A stretch of DNA of 64,000 bases from Oscillospiraceae bacterium. GTDB taxonomy: Bacteria > Bacillota > Clostridia > Oscillospirales > Oscillospiraceae. The stretch covers positions 106,938 to 170,937 of the forward strand of contig SVLT01000001.1 of assembly GCA_015067845.1 (NCBI GenBank), written 5' to 3'. Each line of letters opens with the position of its first letter. Position 1 is the first letter of the stretch. Below, in pieces: positions 1-6,684 of this stretch. Both the position numbers and the translations under genes were made by a program. Under the pieces are notes generated by a model that was not told the DNA's origin, ran no database searches, and was given only the letters and a program-made list of their open reading frames with translations.

Positions 1-98
1 AGGCCTGAGCGTTTGAATGCGCGCTGAAACAGGCGCATCAGGTCAAGATGGGAGATATAGACCGCATTGCCGGTCTTTTCAAACAAGGCTCTAAGCAT
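1..98 (-). CDS. DUF2344 / TIGR03936 radical-SAM-linked protein, N-terminus only
   Basis: Only the first 32 codons lie in the window; the gene runs off the left edge. The readable start is MLRALFEKTGNAVYISHLDL, the typical opening of the DUF2344 (TIGR03936) family, which is nearly always encoded beside a B12-binding radical SAM protein. The ATG at 98 overlaps the stop of the upstream radical SAM gene by 8 bp, with GGAGG about 9 bases upstream, so the two are translationally coupled. In many Clostridia the pair precedes ribonuclease G and the L21/L27 genes, which would lie to the left and cannot be seen here. The biochemical function of the family is not known. Confidence 0.8.
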   Translation of the reverse strand, partial: MLRALFEKTGNAVYISHLDLMRLFQRAFKRSG

Positions 99-1926
99 CG
101 CACCCAACCTCCTTCAACAGGCAGTTCGCGCTGCATCCGGCACAGCCGTGACGGCAATCCGGTGTGACCGTCTCCTTATACGCCTGCGCCCGTTCCCGAA
201 GCAGGAACTTTTTGCTCACGCCCACATCTATGGTATCCCAGGGCAGGATCTCATCCTCGCCGTAGCCACGTGTTGTGTAGAAATCGGCGTCAATGCCGCA
301 TTTTTTCATAGCATCCTGCCAGATGTCGTACCGGAAATATTCATCCCATCCATCCAACCGCGCGCCATTAAGGGTAGCCTCCTCCAGCATGGGCGCCAGA
401 CGGCGATCCCCCCGGGCGAAAACCGCTTCCAAGCGGCTCAGATCCGGCGCGTGGTAGTTGTACTCAATGGATTTAGAATAAAAATGCTCCTTCAAAAGCT
501 TGCAACGGCGCAGATATTCCGCCGGGGTGATCTGCTTTTCCCATTGGAAGGGCGTGTGGGGCTTGGGCACGAAATACGCCGTCGCCACATGGACACGCAG
601 TCCCCTCTTTTTGTTGATCGCGTGTTCTTTCCACGCCTGAATGATCTTGTAGACCAATTCTGCGATGCCCAGCACATCTTCATCCGTTTCCGTGGGCAGA
701 CCCAGCATGAAATAGAGCTTTACATTGTTCCATCCGCCGGAAAAAGCGTTGATGCAGGTGCTGAGGATCTCATCCTCTGACAGATTTTTATTGATCACAT
801 CCCGGAGCCGTTGTGTACCGGCCTCCGGGGCAAATGTCAGGCCGCTTTTGCGAACGGTTTGCAGCTTTTCCATCAGCTCCCGGGAGAAATTGTCCGCACG
901 CAGGGACGGCACAGACAGATTCACACGGTTTTGCTCGCAGTACGGGATCATCTGATCGGTCAGCTCTTTCAGTCCCCGGTAGTCCGATGTAGACAGGCTG
1001 GACAGAGTAATTTCATTATTGCCCGAGTCTTCCAAGGTCTCCACCGCCTGGCGGTACAGCACCTCCGGGCTCTTCTTCCGTACAGGACGGCAGGAAAATC
1101 CAGCCTGGCAGAAACGGCAGCCCCGGATACAGCCCCGGAACACTTCCAGATTTGCCCGATCATGTACGATCTCCGTTGACGGAACGATGGTCTTGGTCGG
1201 CCAATACGCATTGTCCAGATCCTCAACGATGCGCTTTGTGATCTTTGCCGGTGCTCCGTTCAGAGGTATAATGGCGGCCAAAGTACCGTCAGCGTTGTAC
1301 TCATGACGATAGAACGACGGCACATAAATGCCGGGGATCTTGGAAACCTCCTGCAAAAAGGCCTCCTTCGTCCAATTCTCGGCCTTGGCGCGGTCGTACA
1401 AGGCGATTAACTCCGGGGTGATGTCCTCGCCCTCTCCAAGGGAAAAGAAGTCCACAAAGGGCGCCAGGGGCTCCGGATTAAAGGCACAGACACCACCGGC
1501 AAAGACGATATTGTGGAGTCCCTGCCGTTGATCCGCGTGAAGGGGAATTCCGGAAAGGCGCAGCATATTCAAAATATTGGAATATGCCATTTCATAGCCG
1601 ATCGTAAAGGCAATCATGTCAAAATCCCTGACAGGATCCTGGCTTTCCAGCGCCCACAAAGGCAGGTTGTGGTGACGCATAGCTTCTTCCATATCACCCC
1701 AGGGCGCGAAAACGCGCTCGCACCAGACCCCGTCCATGCGGTTCATCACGCCGTACAGGATACGCATACCCAGATTGGACATTCCGATCTCGTAGGTATC
1801 CGGGAAGCAAAACGCAACACGCACGCGGACATTAGCAAGGTCTTTCTTTATTTCATTGAACTCACCGCCGGTGTAGCGCGCAGGCTTTTGTACCGTGGGG
1901 AGGATTCTCTTTCGTAAATCTGTCAT
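91..1926 (-). CDS. B12-binding radical SAM protein, TIGR03960 family
   Basis: 611 residues, full length for the family. An N-terminal B12-binding-like domain (about residues 30-180) precedes a radical SAM core with the 4Fe-4S motif CIRGCRFC at about residues 265-272, inside FRGCIRGCRFCQAG. The C-terminus has a cysteine-rich tail (CRHGCAGCSANC, near residue 595) that could bind a further cluster. The family is widespread in Clostridia and pairs with DUF2344, as it does here with an 8-bp overlap. The substrate is unknown. The start codon overlaps the stop of the upstream M50 protease (ATGA), so the three or four genes from 2784 leftwards form one operon. Confidence 0.9.
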   Translation of the reverse strand: MTDLRKRILPTVQKPARYTGGEFNEIKKDLANVRVRVAFCFPDTYEIGMSNLGMRILYGVMNRMDGVWCERVFAPWGDMEEAMRHHNLPLWALESQDPVRDFDMIAFTIGYEMAYSNILNMLRLSGIPLHADQRQGLHNIVFAGGVCAFNPEPLAPFVDFFSLGEGEDITPELIALYDRAKAENWTKEAFLQEVSKIPGIYVPSFYRHEYNADGTLAAIIPLNGAPAKITKRIVEDLDNAYWPTKTIVPSTEIVHDRANLEVFRGCIRGCRFCQAGFSCRPVRKKSPEVLYRQAVETLEDSGNNEITLSSLSTSDYRGLKELTDQMIPYCEQNRVNLSVPSLRADNFSRELMEKLQTVRKSGLTFAPEAGTQRLRDVINKNLSEDEILSTCINAFSGGWNNVKLYFMLGLPTETDEDVLGIAELVYKIIQAWKEHAINKKRGLRVHVATAYFVPKPHTPFQWEKQITPAEYLRRCKLLKEHFYSKSIEYNYHAPDLSRLEAVFARGDRRLAPMLEEATLNGARLDGWDEYFRYDIWQDAMKKCGIDADFYTTRGYGEDEILPWDTIDVGVSKKFLLRERAQAYKETVTPDCRHGCAGCSANCLLKEVGCDA

Positions 1927-2525
1927 AGCCGTACCTCTTTTGTCGTACTTTCCCTATTGTACCGCCAAATGGCCCTCTTTGCAAGTGTATTTTCCCGCCA
2001 ACGGCGCCAGAAAACCAAGATCAGCGCTATAACAGCAACGAGACCAACACGAAAACTGAGCAATGCGCACCCCATGACAATCAAAAATGCGATCACGCGC
2101 TGCGACCAGAGGAAAACACGCTCCGCAAGCGGCGGCGAGAATATGCCATGGATCAATCCCCGGAGAATCCGTCCACCGTCCAATGGGAACAGTGGAAGGA
2201 GGTTGTAGAGACCGTGTATCACTCCGCAAATTGCAGTTCTTGGCATCCATCTCGCCAGTAACAGCAGTAACAACGAACCCACCGGACCAGCCAGAGCGCA
2301 GATGCTTTCCTTTCCAACGGACAGGGGTGTTGACTCCATCACCGCCCCCCTACCGCTGATGATAATGGATTTTATACAGCCGCCGCATAACAGTACTGCC
2401 ACACCGTGGCAAAGTTCGTGGAAAATCGCAGCAACCAAGACTGCAAGTACCCATTGTAACGGCAGTATCAGTAACAGGATCGCAAGAAAAATCAACGCGC
2501 CGGCGGTAACTTGGACAGACAGCAT
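1923..2525 (-). CDS. M50 family intramembrane metalloprotease (SpoIVFB-like)
   Basis: 200 residues from the ATG at 2525, which lies one base after the stop of the upstream gene; a longer in-frame reading to 2585 would overlap that gene. The zinc motif HELCH is at residues 36-40 in the second hydrophobic stretch. The second family motif, NLLPLFPLDGGR, is at residues 108-119 and supplies the third ligand Asp116. The rest is hydrophobic, consistent with a site-2-protease membrane fold without a PDZ domain. SpoIVFB-type proteases cleave pro-sigma-K in sporulating Firmicutes; that specific role is an inference, since many Clostridia also have M50 paralogs of unknown target. Confidence 0.85.
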   Translation of the reverse strand: MLSVQVTAGALIFLAILLLILPLQWVLAVLVAAIFHELCHGVAVLLCGGCIKSIIISGRGAVMESTPLSVGKESICALAGPVGSLLLLLLARWMPRTAICGVIHGLYNLLPLFPLDGGRILRGLIHGIFSPPLAERVFLWSQRVIAFLIVMGCALLSFRVGLVAVIALILVFWRRWRENTLAKRAIWRYNRESTTKEVRL

Positions 2526-2526
2526 A

Positions 2527-2784
2527 CTATCCGGCCTCCGCGGCCTGTAAGATATCAAGGCAGAACGAGGAAAAGGCATCCGCAAAATCCTCGCCCCGGC
2601 TGATTGTTGCCGCCATTTCCTCCATCGCGCTTACGGTCACCGCCCAATTGCCCCCCGATATCCAAAATGCGGTTATCAAAATAAGTACAGCTATTGCAAA
2701 AATCCCAGCATATTTTAACCGTTTTCGCCATAATCCCACGCGTTTTGCATCTCCGGTAGATCCGTATAGAATCTGATAACCCAT
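2527..2784 (-). CDS. small single-pass membrane protein, unknown function
   Basis: 85 residues from the ATG at 2784, which has GGAGGG six bases upstream; the ATG at 2790 sits directly on that ribosome site and is unlikely. A short basic N-terminus (KRVGLWRKRLKY) is followed by one hydrophobic helix at about residues 27-44 and an acidic, alanine-rich C-terminal part. I do not recognise a family. It is the first gene of the operon with the M50 protease, its stop one base from the protease ATG, so a role as partner or substrate-presenting subunit is possible but not shown. Confidence 0.7.
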   Translation of the reverse strand: MGYQILYGSTGDAKRVGLWRKRLKYAGIFAIAVLILITAFWISGGNWAVTVSAMEEMAATISRGEDFADAFSSFCLDILQAAEAG

Positions 2785-2829
2785 GATCATCCCTCCGAGA
2801 CAATATACGCATAAAATTGGTCTTGATAC

Positions 2830-2858
2830 TTGACAATCGGAAAGATTTTCATTATAAT
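2830..2858 (+). promoter_or_regulatory. sigma-A promoter of tRNA-Pro
   Basis: A consensus promoter: TTGACA at 2830-2835 and TATAAT at 2853-2858 with 17 bases between. The predicted start is about 2865, a few bases before the mature tRNA. Confidence 0.9.
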
Positions 2859-2869
2859 AGCGAGGTTAT

Positions 2870-2946
2870 CGGGGTGTGGCGAAGTTTGGTATCGCGCTTG
2901 GTTCGGGTCCAAGAGGCCTCGGGTTCGAATCCCGACACTCCGACCA
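2870..2946 (+). tRNA. tRNA-Pro(CGG), integration site of the adjacent element
   Basis: A full cloverleaf can be drawn: acceptor CGGGGTG/CACTCCG, D-stem GCGA/TCGC, anticodon stem CTTGG/CCAAG with loop TTCGGGT (anticodon CGG), T-stem TCGGG/CCCGA with TTCGAAT, discriminator A and encoded CCA. From 2902 to the CCA the sequence is identical to a copy at 6432-6476, so the 3' 45 bases are the attL core of an integrated element. The gene stays functional because the element restores its 3' end. Confidence 0.95.
2902..2946 (+). repeat. attL core (45-bp direct repeat)
   Basis: Identical over 45 bp to 6432-6476. It covers the anticodon loop to the CCA of tRNA-Pro and is a typical target for tyrosine integrases. 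Confidence 0.93.
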
Positions 2947-2948
2947 TG

Positions 2949-2984
2949 AAAAGCCGTGATTTCTTCGGAAGTCGCGGCTTTTTT
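2949..2984 (+). terminator. element-supplied terminator behind tRNA-Pro
   Basis: Stem 2949-2962 with 2969-2982 (14 pairs, two of them G-U), loop CTTCGG, followed by a T run. It lies inside the element and replaces the original terminator that was displaced to 6481. Confidence 0.85.
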
Positions 2985-3025
2985 CAAACTTTTCAGCTTG
3001 TTTTTAAGTCGCAAAATCCGAATTA

Positions 3026-3044
3026 TCTACCACTTATCTACCAC
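3026..3044 (+). repeat. integrase arm-type sites, left end
   Basis: Two copies of TCTACCAC start at 3026 and 3037, 11 bp apart (one helical turn). The same octamer recurs near the right end of the element. The second copy overlaps the 3' end of the integrase gene. Confidence 0.6.
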
Positions 3045-4191
3045 TAGGAGCGGAAAACTTGTCTGCAAGGGATGTCGCAATGTTGGCTTTTCGAGCAATA
3101 TCGAGATGGGAATATATATTCGCCGTCATTTGAATATCGGAATGACCAAGCCATTCTTGCACATCTTTAAGCGACCAATTCATAGCAATCAACATACTTG
3201 CACAGCTATGTCGCAGTTCGTGAAAACGGATATGTGGCAAGTTGTGCTTTTTCAATAGGTCATTAAACCGATGGCTAATATAATCCGGAGTATAGGGACG
3301 ACCATCCGGCCACTTAAACACATAGTCATTTTCGTGATACTCTCTACCAAACAATAAGCGGTTTTGTTCCTCTTGCCATTTAGCCGCTTGAAAAATCTCC
3401 AATGCTTCCGGTATCAGAGGAAATGTTCTCCGGCTACTTGCATTCTTGGTCTTGTCTTTTGCAATGGCCTTGGTGACCTTGGACACAGTATGCCGTATGG
3501 TCATGGTCTTTCCGTCAAAGTCGATACTATCCCATTGTAGGCCAAGCAGTTCACTACGGCGCAGACCATACAGCGCAGTTATTTTAACCAAGGGCAACAT
3601 GGGGTCATTATCCAATGCAGTAAATAGCGCTTTCAACTGTACTTCGCTGTAAAAAGTGCTTTCATAACGGACAAGCGCCGGGAGTTCAACGAATTGACAC
3701 GGATTGCTCGAAATCAGTTTGTTTTTCACAGCCATATCCAGAGCCTGAGAAATGATATTCTTGTGTGCCCTGATTGACTTGGGAGATAAACCACCCTTTC
3801 CGTCCAGTCTACCGCTTTTATACTTAAAGTCGATATATTCCTGCAATGTCTTGTGGTCTATATCCGCAAGAGCGGTTTTCCGGTTATCAAAGTACGGCAA
3901 AATGTGTTTATCTGCTGTCACTTGATACCCTTGCATGGTGACTTCATCGACCTTTCGTGCTATCTGTTCCAACCATATGCGAACATAATCACTGAAACGA
4001 ACATCACTACGGACAATTCCTTCCATGCGCTCATACTCAGTAATTTTCTCCCGGAGGAATTGTTCTGCACGGCGTTTGTTTCCAGTTACAGAAAGGTCGG
4101 TGGAAATCCATTTTTTCTTCCGCTTTCCATTCTCATATACATTGAGAACAGCATAATATTTTCCATTCTTTACAGTCAGACTGCCTGTCAT
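3034..4191 (-). CDS. int: tyrosine recombinase / integrase of the element
   Basis: 385 residues from the ATG at 4191, which has AAGGAG six bases upstream; a longer reading to 4245 would run into the excisionase. An N-terminal AP2-like arm-binding domain (about 1-50, GKYYAVLNVYENGKRKKKW) is followed by a SAM-like core-binding domain (about 65-165) and the catalytic domain (about 190-370). Catalytic residues are visible in ALYGLRRSELLGL (Arg), HELRHSCAS (His-x-x-Arg), LGHSD (His) and the nucleophile Tyr in IYSHLD. It resembles Tn916/phage-type integrases of Firmicutes. It abuts attL and should catalyse recombination between the 45-bp cores. Confidence 0.95.
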   Translation of the reverse strand: MTGSLTVKNGKYYAVLNVYENGKRKKKWISTDLSVTGNKRRAEQFLREKITEYERMEGIVRSDVRFSDYVRIWLEQIARKVDEVTMQGYQVTADKHILPYFDNRKTALADIDHKTLQEYIDFKYKSGRLDGKGGLSPKSIRAHKNIISQALDMAVKNKLISSNPCQFVELPALVRYESTFYSEVQLKALFTALDNDPMLPLVKITALYGLRRSELLGLQWDSIDFDGKTMTIRHTVSKVTKAIAKDKTKNASSRRTFPLIPEALEIFQAAKWQEEQNRLLFGREYHENDYVFKWPDGRPYTPDYISHRFNDLLKKHNLPHIRFHELRHSCASMLIAMNWSLKDVQEWLGHSDIQMTANIYSHLDIARKANIATSLADKFSAPSGR

Positions 4192-4231
4192 AAAAATCTC
4201 CTTTCTTGTGACAGTAGATTGCAGTAGACCG

Positions 4232-4423
4232 TTACAACTTAACATTGTTCCGCGCGGTCTTCACATATTCTTCAAGCATCATTTTAGGAACGCGAATAGT
4301 GCGACCGACATGGATTGCTCCCAGTTTGTTGCCATTTACGAGGGCATATGCGGCCTTGCGACCGATACCCAAGGCTTGGGCAACTTGTGGGATTGACAGA
4401 ATATCCGGGTAATCCTTGAACAC
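4232..4423 (-). CDS. xis: excisionase-type winged helix-turn-helix protein
   Basis: 63 residues. The pattern ILSIPQVAQALGIGRKAAYALVNGNKLGAIHVGRTIRVPK is split here only in reading: it shows a MerR-like HTH followed by a wing, as in the helix_turn_helix_17/excisionase family, and ends with a short basic tail. The start is a GTG at 4423 with GGGGGTG about seven bases upstream. It lies 15 bp after the rep stop and 40 bp before int, so rep, xis and int are probably cotranscribed. In related elements such proteins bend att DNA and bias the integrase toward excision. Confidence 0.85.
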   Translation of the reverse strand: MFKDYPDILSIPQVAQALGIGRKAAYALVNGNKLGAIHVGRTIRVPKMMLEEYVKTARNNVKL

Positions 4424-4438
4424 CAGTCAGCACCCCCA

Positions 4439-5395
4439 TTATCCGAAGATGTCGTCCGGGTCGAAGTCCGGGTCATCCGGCAACAACGGAAAATCATTCA
4501 CCATGCGCTGTACATCTTTGATACGGCGGCGGAAAGCATTCCATGTTTCCGGGTTGTCAACTTGAACATTGCGGTATTGCTGTTCAAGTGGAATGTTTGA
4601 GATAAGATACACTTTGGTATAGCATGCCACTTTGTTTGCATAACGGCAAGGCAGTTCCAAGGGATAGCCGTCCAAGTAGTTCAGCATATCACCGATTGAA
4701 AGACTGCTCCGAAACTCTTCAAAGATAATCACATCTTGACCCTTGTATCCGTCAAAAGGATGGGAATAGTCAGTCACACGATAGACAGCAGAATAGCCGT
4801 ACTTCTCCATGACACTCCGTGTCTTTCCTGCGGCAGTATCACCCCACAGATATGTAACCTCTAATTGTCGCCATTCGTCCTTGTAACGCTCGGCCAAGAG
4901 GGTTTGGCGTGTCTGTTCGATATGCTGAATCTTGTTGTAGGCAGAGGGGCATTCTTCGAGAATCTCCGCATTTGTCATCCCGGCACGGATCATCTGCATA
5001 ATCTGCTCGGCTTGCAGTTCTCTGCTTGACCTATCCGGGGGAAGTTCGCCCCATTCTTCAAAGGTTTCCGGGATGTTCGTTTCATGTTTGGCATCGTCAA
5101 GCCATTTTCCCTCTTTACGGACATAATCCCGGTTTTCCTTATTGTTGCCTTTCACAACATCGATATGTGCGCCATAGAATCGTTTGAGTATCGTTTCAAA
5201 CATGACACAGTTTTTGAAGACAACATACACATGGGTGTGCGGCGTTCCCTTCTCTCCCACTTCATCACACATACACCAATATCGCACCCCGGAGAATTCG
5301 GAGAGGATAGCGCGTATGCGTTCATGGGAAAAGCCATTGTCAATGGGATTGTTGATGGTTAATAGGTATTTGCGAGTGCTAGGGTTACGGGGCAT
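4439..5395 (-). CDS. rep: CRESS-type rolling-circle replication initiator (HUH endonuclease + SF3 helicase)
   Basis: 318 residues from the ATG at 5395, with GAAAGGAG seven bases upstream; an in-frame extension to 5449 would enter the origin hairpin. HUH nickase: motif I LLTINNP (11-17), motif II PHTH (metal ligands His53 and His55), motif III YVRK (nucleophile Tyr91, Lys94). After a linker of about 80 residues comes a superfamily 3 helicase: Walker A GDTAAGKT (185-192), Walker B VIIFEE (222-227), motif C YLISN (263-267). This order and spacing is that of circovirus, geminivirus and pCRESS-plasmid Reps, not of Rep_1/Rep_2 plasmid families, which lack the helicase. All catalytic residues are present. 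It should nick the TAGTATTAC loop upstream. Confidence 0.93.
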   Translation of the reverse strand: MPRNPSTRKYLLTINNPIDNGFSHERIRAILSEFSGVRYWCMCDEVGEKGTPHTHVYVVFKNCVMFETILKRFYGAHIDVVKGNNKENRDYVRKEGKWLDDAKHETNIPETFEEWGELPPDRSSRELQAEQIMQMIRAGMTNAEILEECPSAYNKIQHIEQTRQTLLAERYKDEWRQLEVTYLWGDTAAGKTRSVMEKYGYSAVYRVTDYSHPFDGYKGQDVIIFEEFRSSLSIGDMLNYLDGYPLELPCRYANKVACYTKVYLISNIPLEQQYRNVQVDNPETWNAFRRRIKDVQRMVNDFPLLPDDPDFDPDDIFG

Positions 5396-5440
5396 TTTGA
5401 CTCCTTTCATAAATCGTGGTACAAGTGTACGCAAAAAACA

Positions 5441-5475
5441 CGATTGCAAAGGGTAATACTATCCCTTTGCAATCG
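5441..5475 (-). other. probable rolling-circle origin: hairpin with CRESS nonamer
   Basis: A perfect 13-bp inverted repeat (5441-5453 with 5463-5475) encloses a 9-base loop, TAATACTAT on the plus strand. On the rep-coding strand the nonamer TAGTATTAC runs from 5461 to 5453. It matches the NANTATTAC consensus of circo- and geminivirus origins, and TAATACTAT is the cyclovirus form. The nick expected by analogy is after TAGTATT, between 5455 and 5454. The hairpin is 46 bp upstream of the rep start codon, the usual relation in CRESS replicons. Confidence 0.85.
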
Positions 5476-5489
5476 CTGTCGAAATCCAC

Positions 5490-5518
5490 TTGCATTTTGA
5501 GCAAAATGCCATTATAAT
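5490..5518 (+). promoter_or_regulatory. promoter of a counter-transcribed RNA
   Basis: TTGCAT (5490-5495), 17 bases, TATAAT (5513-5518) on the strand opposite to rep. The spacer contains the palindrome GCATTTT-GAGC-AAAATGC (5492-5509), a plausible operator. Confidence 0.75.
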
Positions 5519-5523
5519 AACAT

Positions 5524-5603
5524 AGTTGGATTACGACAGTAATCGAACGGGGGTCATCAACACAGTCAACTTGCCGGAAGATGTGTTGGTGACCTTTTCT
5601 TTT
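5524..5603 (+). ncRNA. putative counter-transcribed copy-control RNA
   Basis: A transcript from the promoter at 5490-5518 would be about 80 nt. It would carry a 5' hairpin (GATTAC/GTAATC, 5529-5544) and an intrinsic terminator with 13 pairs (5552-5564 with 5582-5594, one G-U) followed by TTTTCTTTT. There is no open reading frame. It is antisense to the leader between the RHH gene and rep, the position of RNA II in pMV158-type plasmids, where it blocks rep translation. Function is inferred from position and structure. Confidence 0.65.
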
Positions 5604-5862
5604 ATGGATTGAACTTCTTTTCGCCCAAATCCTTGATTAAACTGAATCCTTCACCAGAGATGCGCTGTAATTCTTCCATGGGAATTGAAGAGACCATTTT
5701 CAGCAATTTCTCCGAATTCTCGATTGCGTCAAGCTGACGGACAATGAGTTGGAGACAAGCCGAAGCATCTGATGTAATGCCGTTTTTCTGTTTGTAGTTT
5801 TCTAGGCGTTCGTAAATGTTTTCCGGGATGGTTAGGTTGATTCTCTTGTTTGTTGTTGGCAT
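5602..5862 (-). CDS. ribbon-helix-helix protein, probable copy-number repressor (CopG-like)
   Basis: 86 residues from the ATG at 5862, with GAGGTG six bases upstream; an in-frame GTG lies at 5871. The N-terminus KRINLTIPENIYERLENYKQ fits an RHH strand (RINLTIP) and the first helix, as in the CopG/Arc/MetJ fold. The C-terminal half (QLDAIENSEKLLKMVSSIPM) looks helical and may oligomerise. It is the first gene of the element's minus-strand operon, directly upstream of the antisense RNA and rep. By analogy with CopG of pMV158 it should repress its own promoter, which carries a palindrome. Confidence 0.75.
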   Translation of the reverse strand: MPTTNKRINLTIPENIYERLENYKQKNGITSDASACLQLIVRQLDAIENSEKLLKMVSSIPMEELQRISGEGFSLIKDLGEKKFNP

Positions 5863-5881
5863 AGTCGTCACCTCGTAACAT

Positions 5882-5911
5882 AGTATAACACGGTGTTACA
5901 CCGGGTGTCAA
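5882..5911 (-). promoter_or_regulatory. promoter-operator of the RHH-rep operon
   Basis: On the minus strand TTGACA (5911-5906), 18 bases, TATACT (5887-5882). The spacer holds the perfect palindrome CGGTGT-T-ACACCG (5891-5903), an expected operator position for the RHH repressor. Confidence 0.75.
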
Positions 5912-6431
5912 GCTGTAATTTATGAACTTATCGTAAACAAATACACCAAATGGTTATCGATACATTGCACCGGGGGCGGTTCTTTGACAAGGTGCGCACG
6001 CACAATAGTGCTTGTCGTGGCCGGAGTTGCCCGCATCGGTGCGTTTCTGCACGACGATGGGTTGCAGGAGCTTGTCGCATCAACACAGTGCGTCAAGACC
6101 GCGCAGTCGGCTCTGTACCTCTTACGATACTGCGTTCCGTGCGCTCCCAACTTCGTTATGGTCATCGATACCTGGGTGCGTCTATCCGGCGTGAGCAGTC
6201 TCCAAATAGCAACCGCCCCCGGTGCGAATCAAGTCCGCAACCGGGGGTGGTTTTGCTTGTTGTAACAGTCTACTTATCTACCGCCGTCTACCACTTTTCT
6301 ACCACTTTTTGATTTGATGGGGTTTTTGTTTTGGTTTGTACGCGTTGAAATGTTGCATATTTGCGGATTTTAGGGTACTAAATGCCGCTATTTGCACCTA
6401 AAAGATACACAACGGAAAATCATCCGTATGA
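5912..6431. other. 520-bp gene-free right end of the element, highly structured
   Basis: No convincing coding sequence. A perfect 15-bp inverted repeat (5967-5981 with 6211-6225, GCACCGGGGGCGGTT) encloses 229 bases rich in smaller hairpins, and a degenerate third copy of the arm follows at about 6237. A near-repeat GGTTATCGATAC/GGTCATCGATAC occurs at 5952 and 6161. Possibilities are a single-strand origin, a structured RNA or, less likely, a degraded gene. The last 125 bp before attR contain the arm-type sites and AT-rich DNA. Confidence 0.5.
6277..6305 (+). repeat. integrase arm-type sites, right end
   Basis: TCTACCGC (6277), TCTACCAC (6287) and TCTACCAC (6298), spaced 10 and 11 bp, match the two copies at 3026 and 3037. 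Helically phased repeats at both ends are typical arm sites. Confidence 0.6.
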
Positions 6432-6476
6432 TTCGGGTCCAAGAGGCCTCGGGTTCGAATCCCGACACTCCGACCA
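6432..6476 (+). repeat. attR core: displaced 3' end of tRNA-Pro
   Basis: Identical to 2902-2946. It lacks a D-arm and 5' acceptor strand, so it is not a tRNA gene. The tRNA's original terminator follows at once, which shows which end is ancestral. Confidence 0.93.
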
Positions 6477-6678
6477 AAAAAGACAAGGTAGCATTTGCTA
6501 CCTTGTCTTTTTTCTGTTGCAATGAAGGGATTCGAAAGACCGGCCCGAACGAAGTGAGGGTAAGAAACAGTCCGGGGGACTGTTTCTTAGGTCGTGGGAG
6601 AATCCATTGCTCCATAGACGCACCCCTTGTGGGTGTGGATATGGAGCAATCTAAGCGGCAATTCCAACACTCCGACCA
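6477..6678 (+). repeat. tRNA-tail module, copy 1 (behind tRNA-Pro)
   Basis: The order is: terminator hairpin; GGGATTCGAA (6528-6537), the reverse complement of the tRNA-Pro T-arm; hairpin 1 (6561-6573 with 6577-6589, loop GGG); hairpin 2 (6606-6616 with 6640-6650, inner CACCC/GGGTG stem); and a degenerate direct copy of the tRNA 3' end (6660-6678, of which ACACTCCGACCA is exact). The same architecture follows tRNA-Ser and tmRNA in this window. There is no coding sequence. Confidence 0.65.
6481..6513 (+). terminator. original tRNA-Pro terminator, now beyond attR
   Basis: Stem AGACAAGGTAGC/GCTACCTTGTCT (6481-6492 with 6497-6508) and a T run. Confidence 0.85.
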
Positions 6679-6684
6679 TCATCA

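Larger units (their letters stand above)
2902..6476. mobile_element. 3.5-kb integrative element with CRESS-type Rep, inserted in tRNA-Pro
   Basis: The element is bounded by a perfect 45-bp direct repeat, the tRNA-Pro 3' half (2902-2946 and 6432-6476), giving a unit of 3,530 bp. Its genes are all on the minus strand: an RHH protein, rep, a short excisionase and a tyrosine integrase beside attL. No cargo, capsid, mobilisation or resistance gene is visible. It has its own terminator behind the tRNA (2949-2984), while the original tRNA terminator now lies beyond attR. Rep and the origin resemble CRESS-DNA viruses and the bacterial pCRESS plasmids; the control region resembles pMV158-type rolling-circle plasmids. 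Everything needed for excision and rolling-circle replication appears intact. Confidence 0.93.

Noticed and set aside
5950..6312. 120-residue open frame in the right end of the CRESS element
   Set aside because: No ribosome site, Arg/Cys/Ser-rich composition, competing open frames in all three plus frames, and perfect inverted repeats inside point to a structured non-coding region.
6432..6476. Second tRNA-Pro gene
   Set aside because: It lacks the 5' acceptor strand, D-arm and half of the anticodon stem; it is the attR copy.
6388..6615. Minus-strand small frame over the tRNA-Pro remnant
   Set aside because: The GFEPEASWTR-type peptide is the usual false frame from antisense tRNA sequence.
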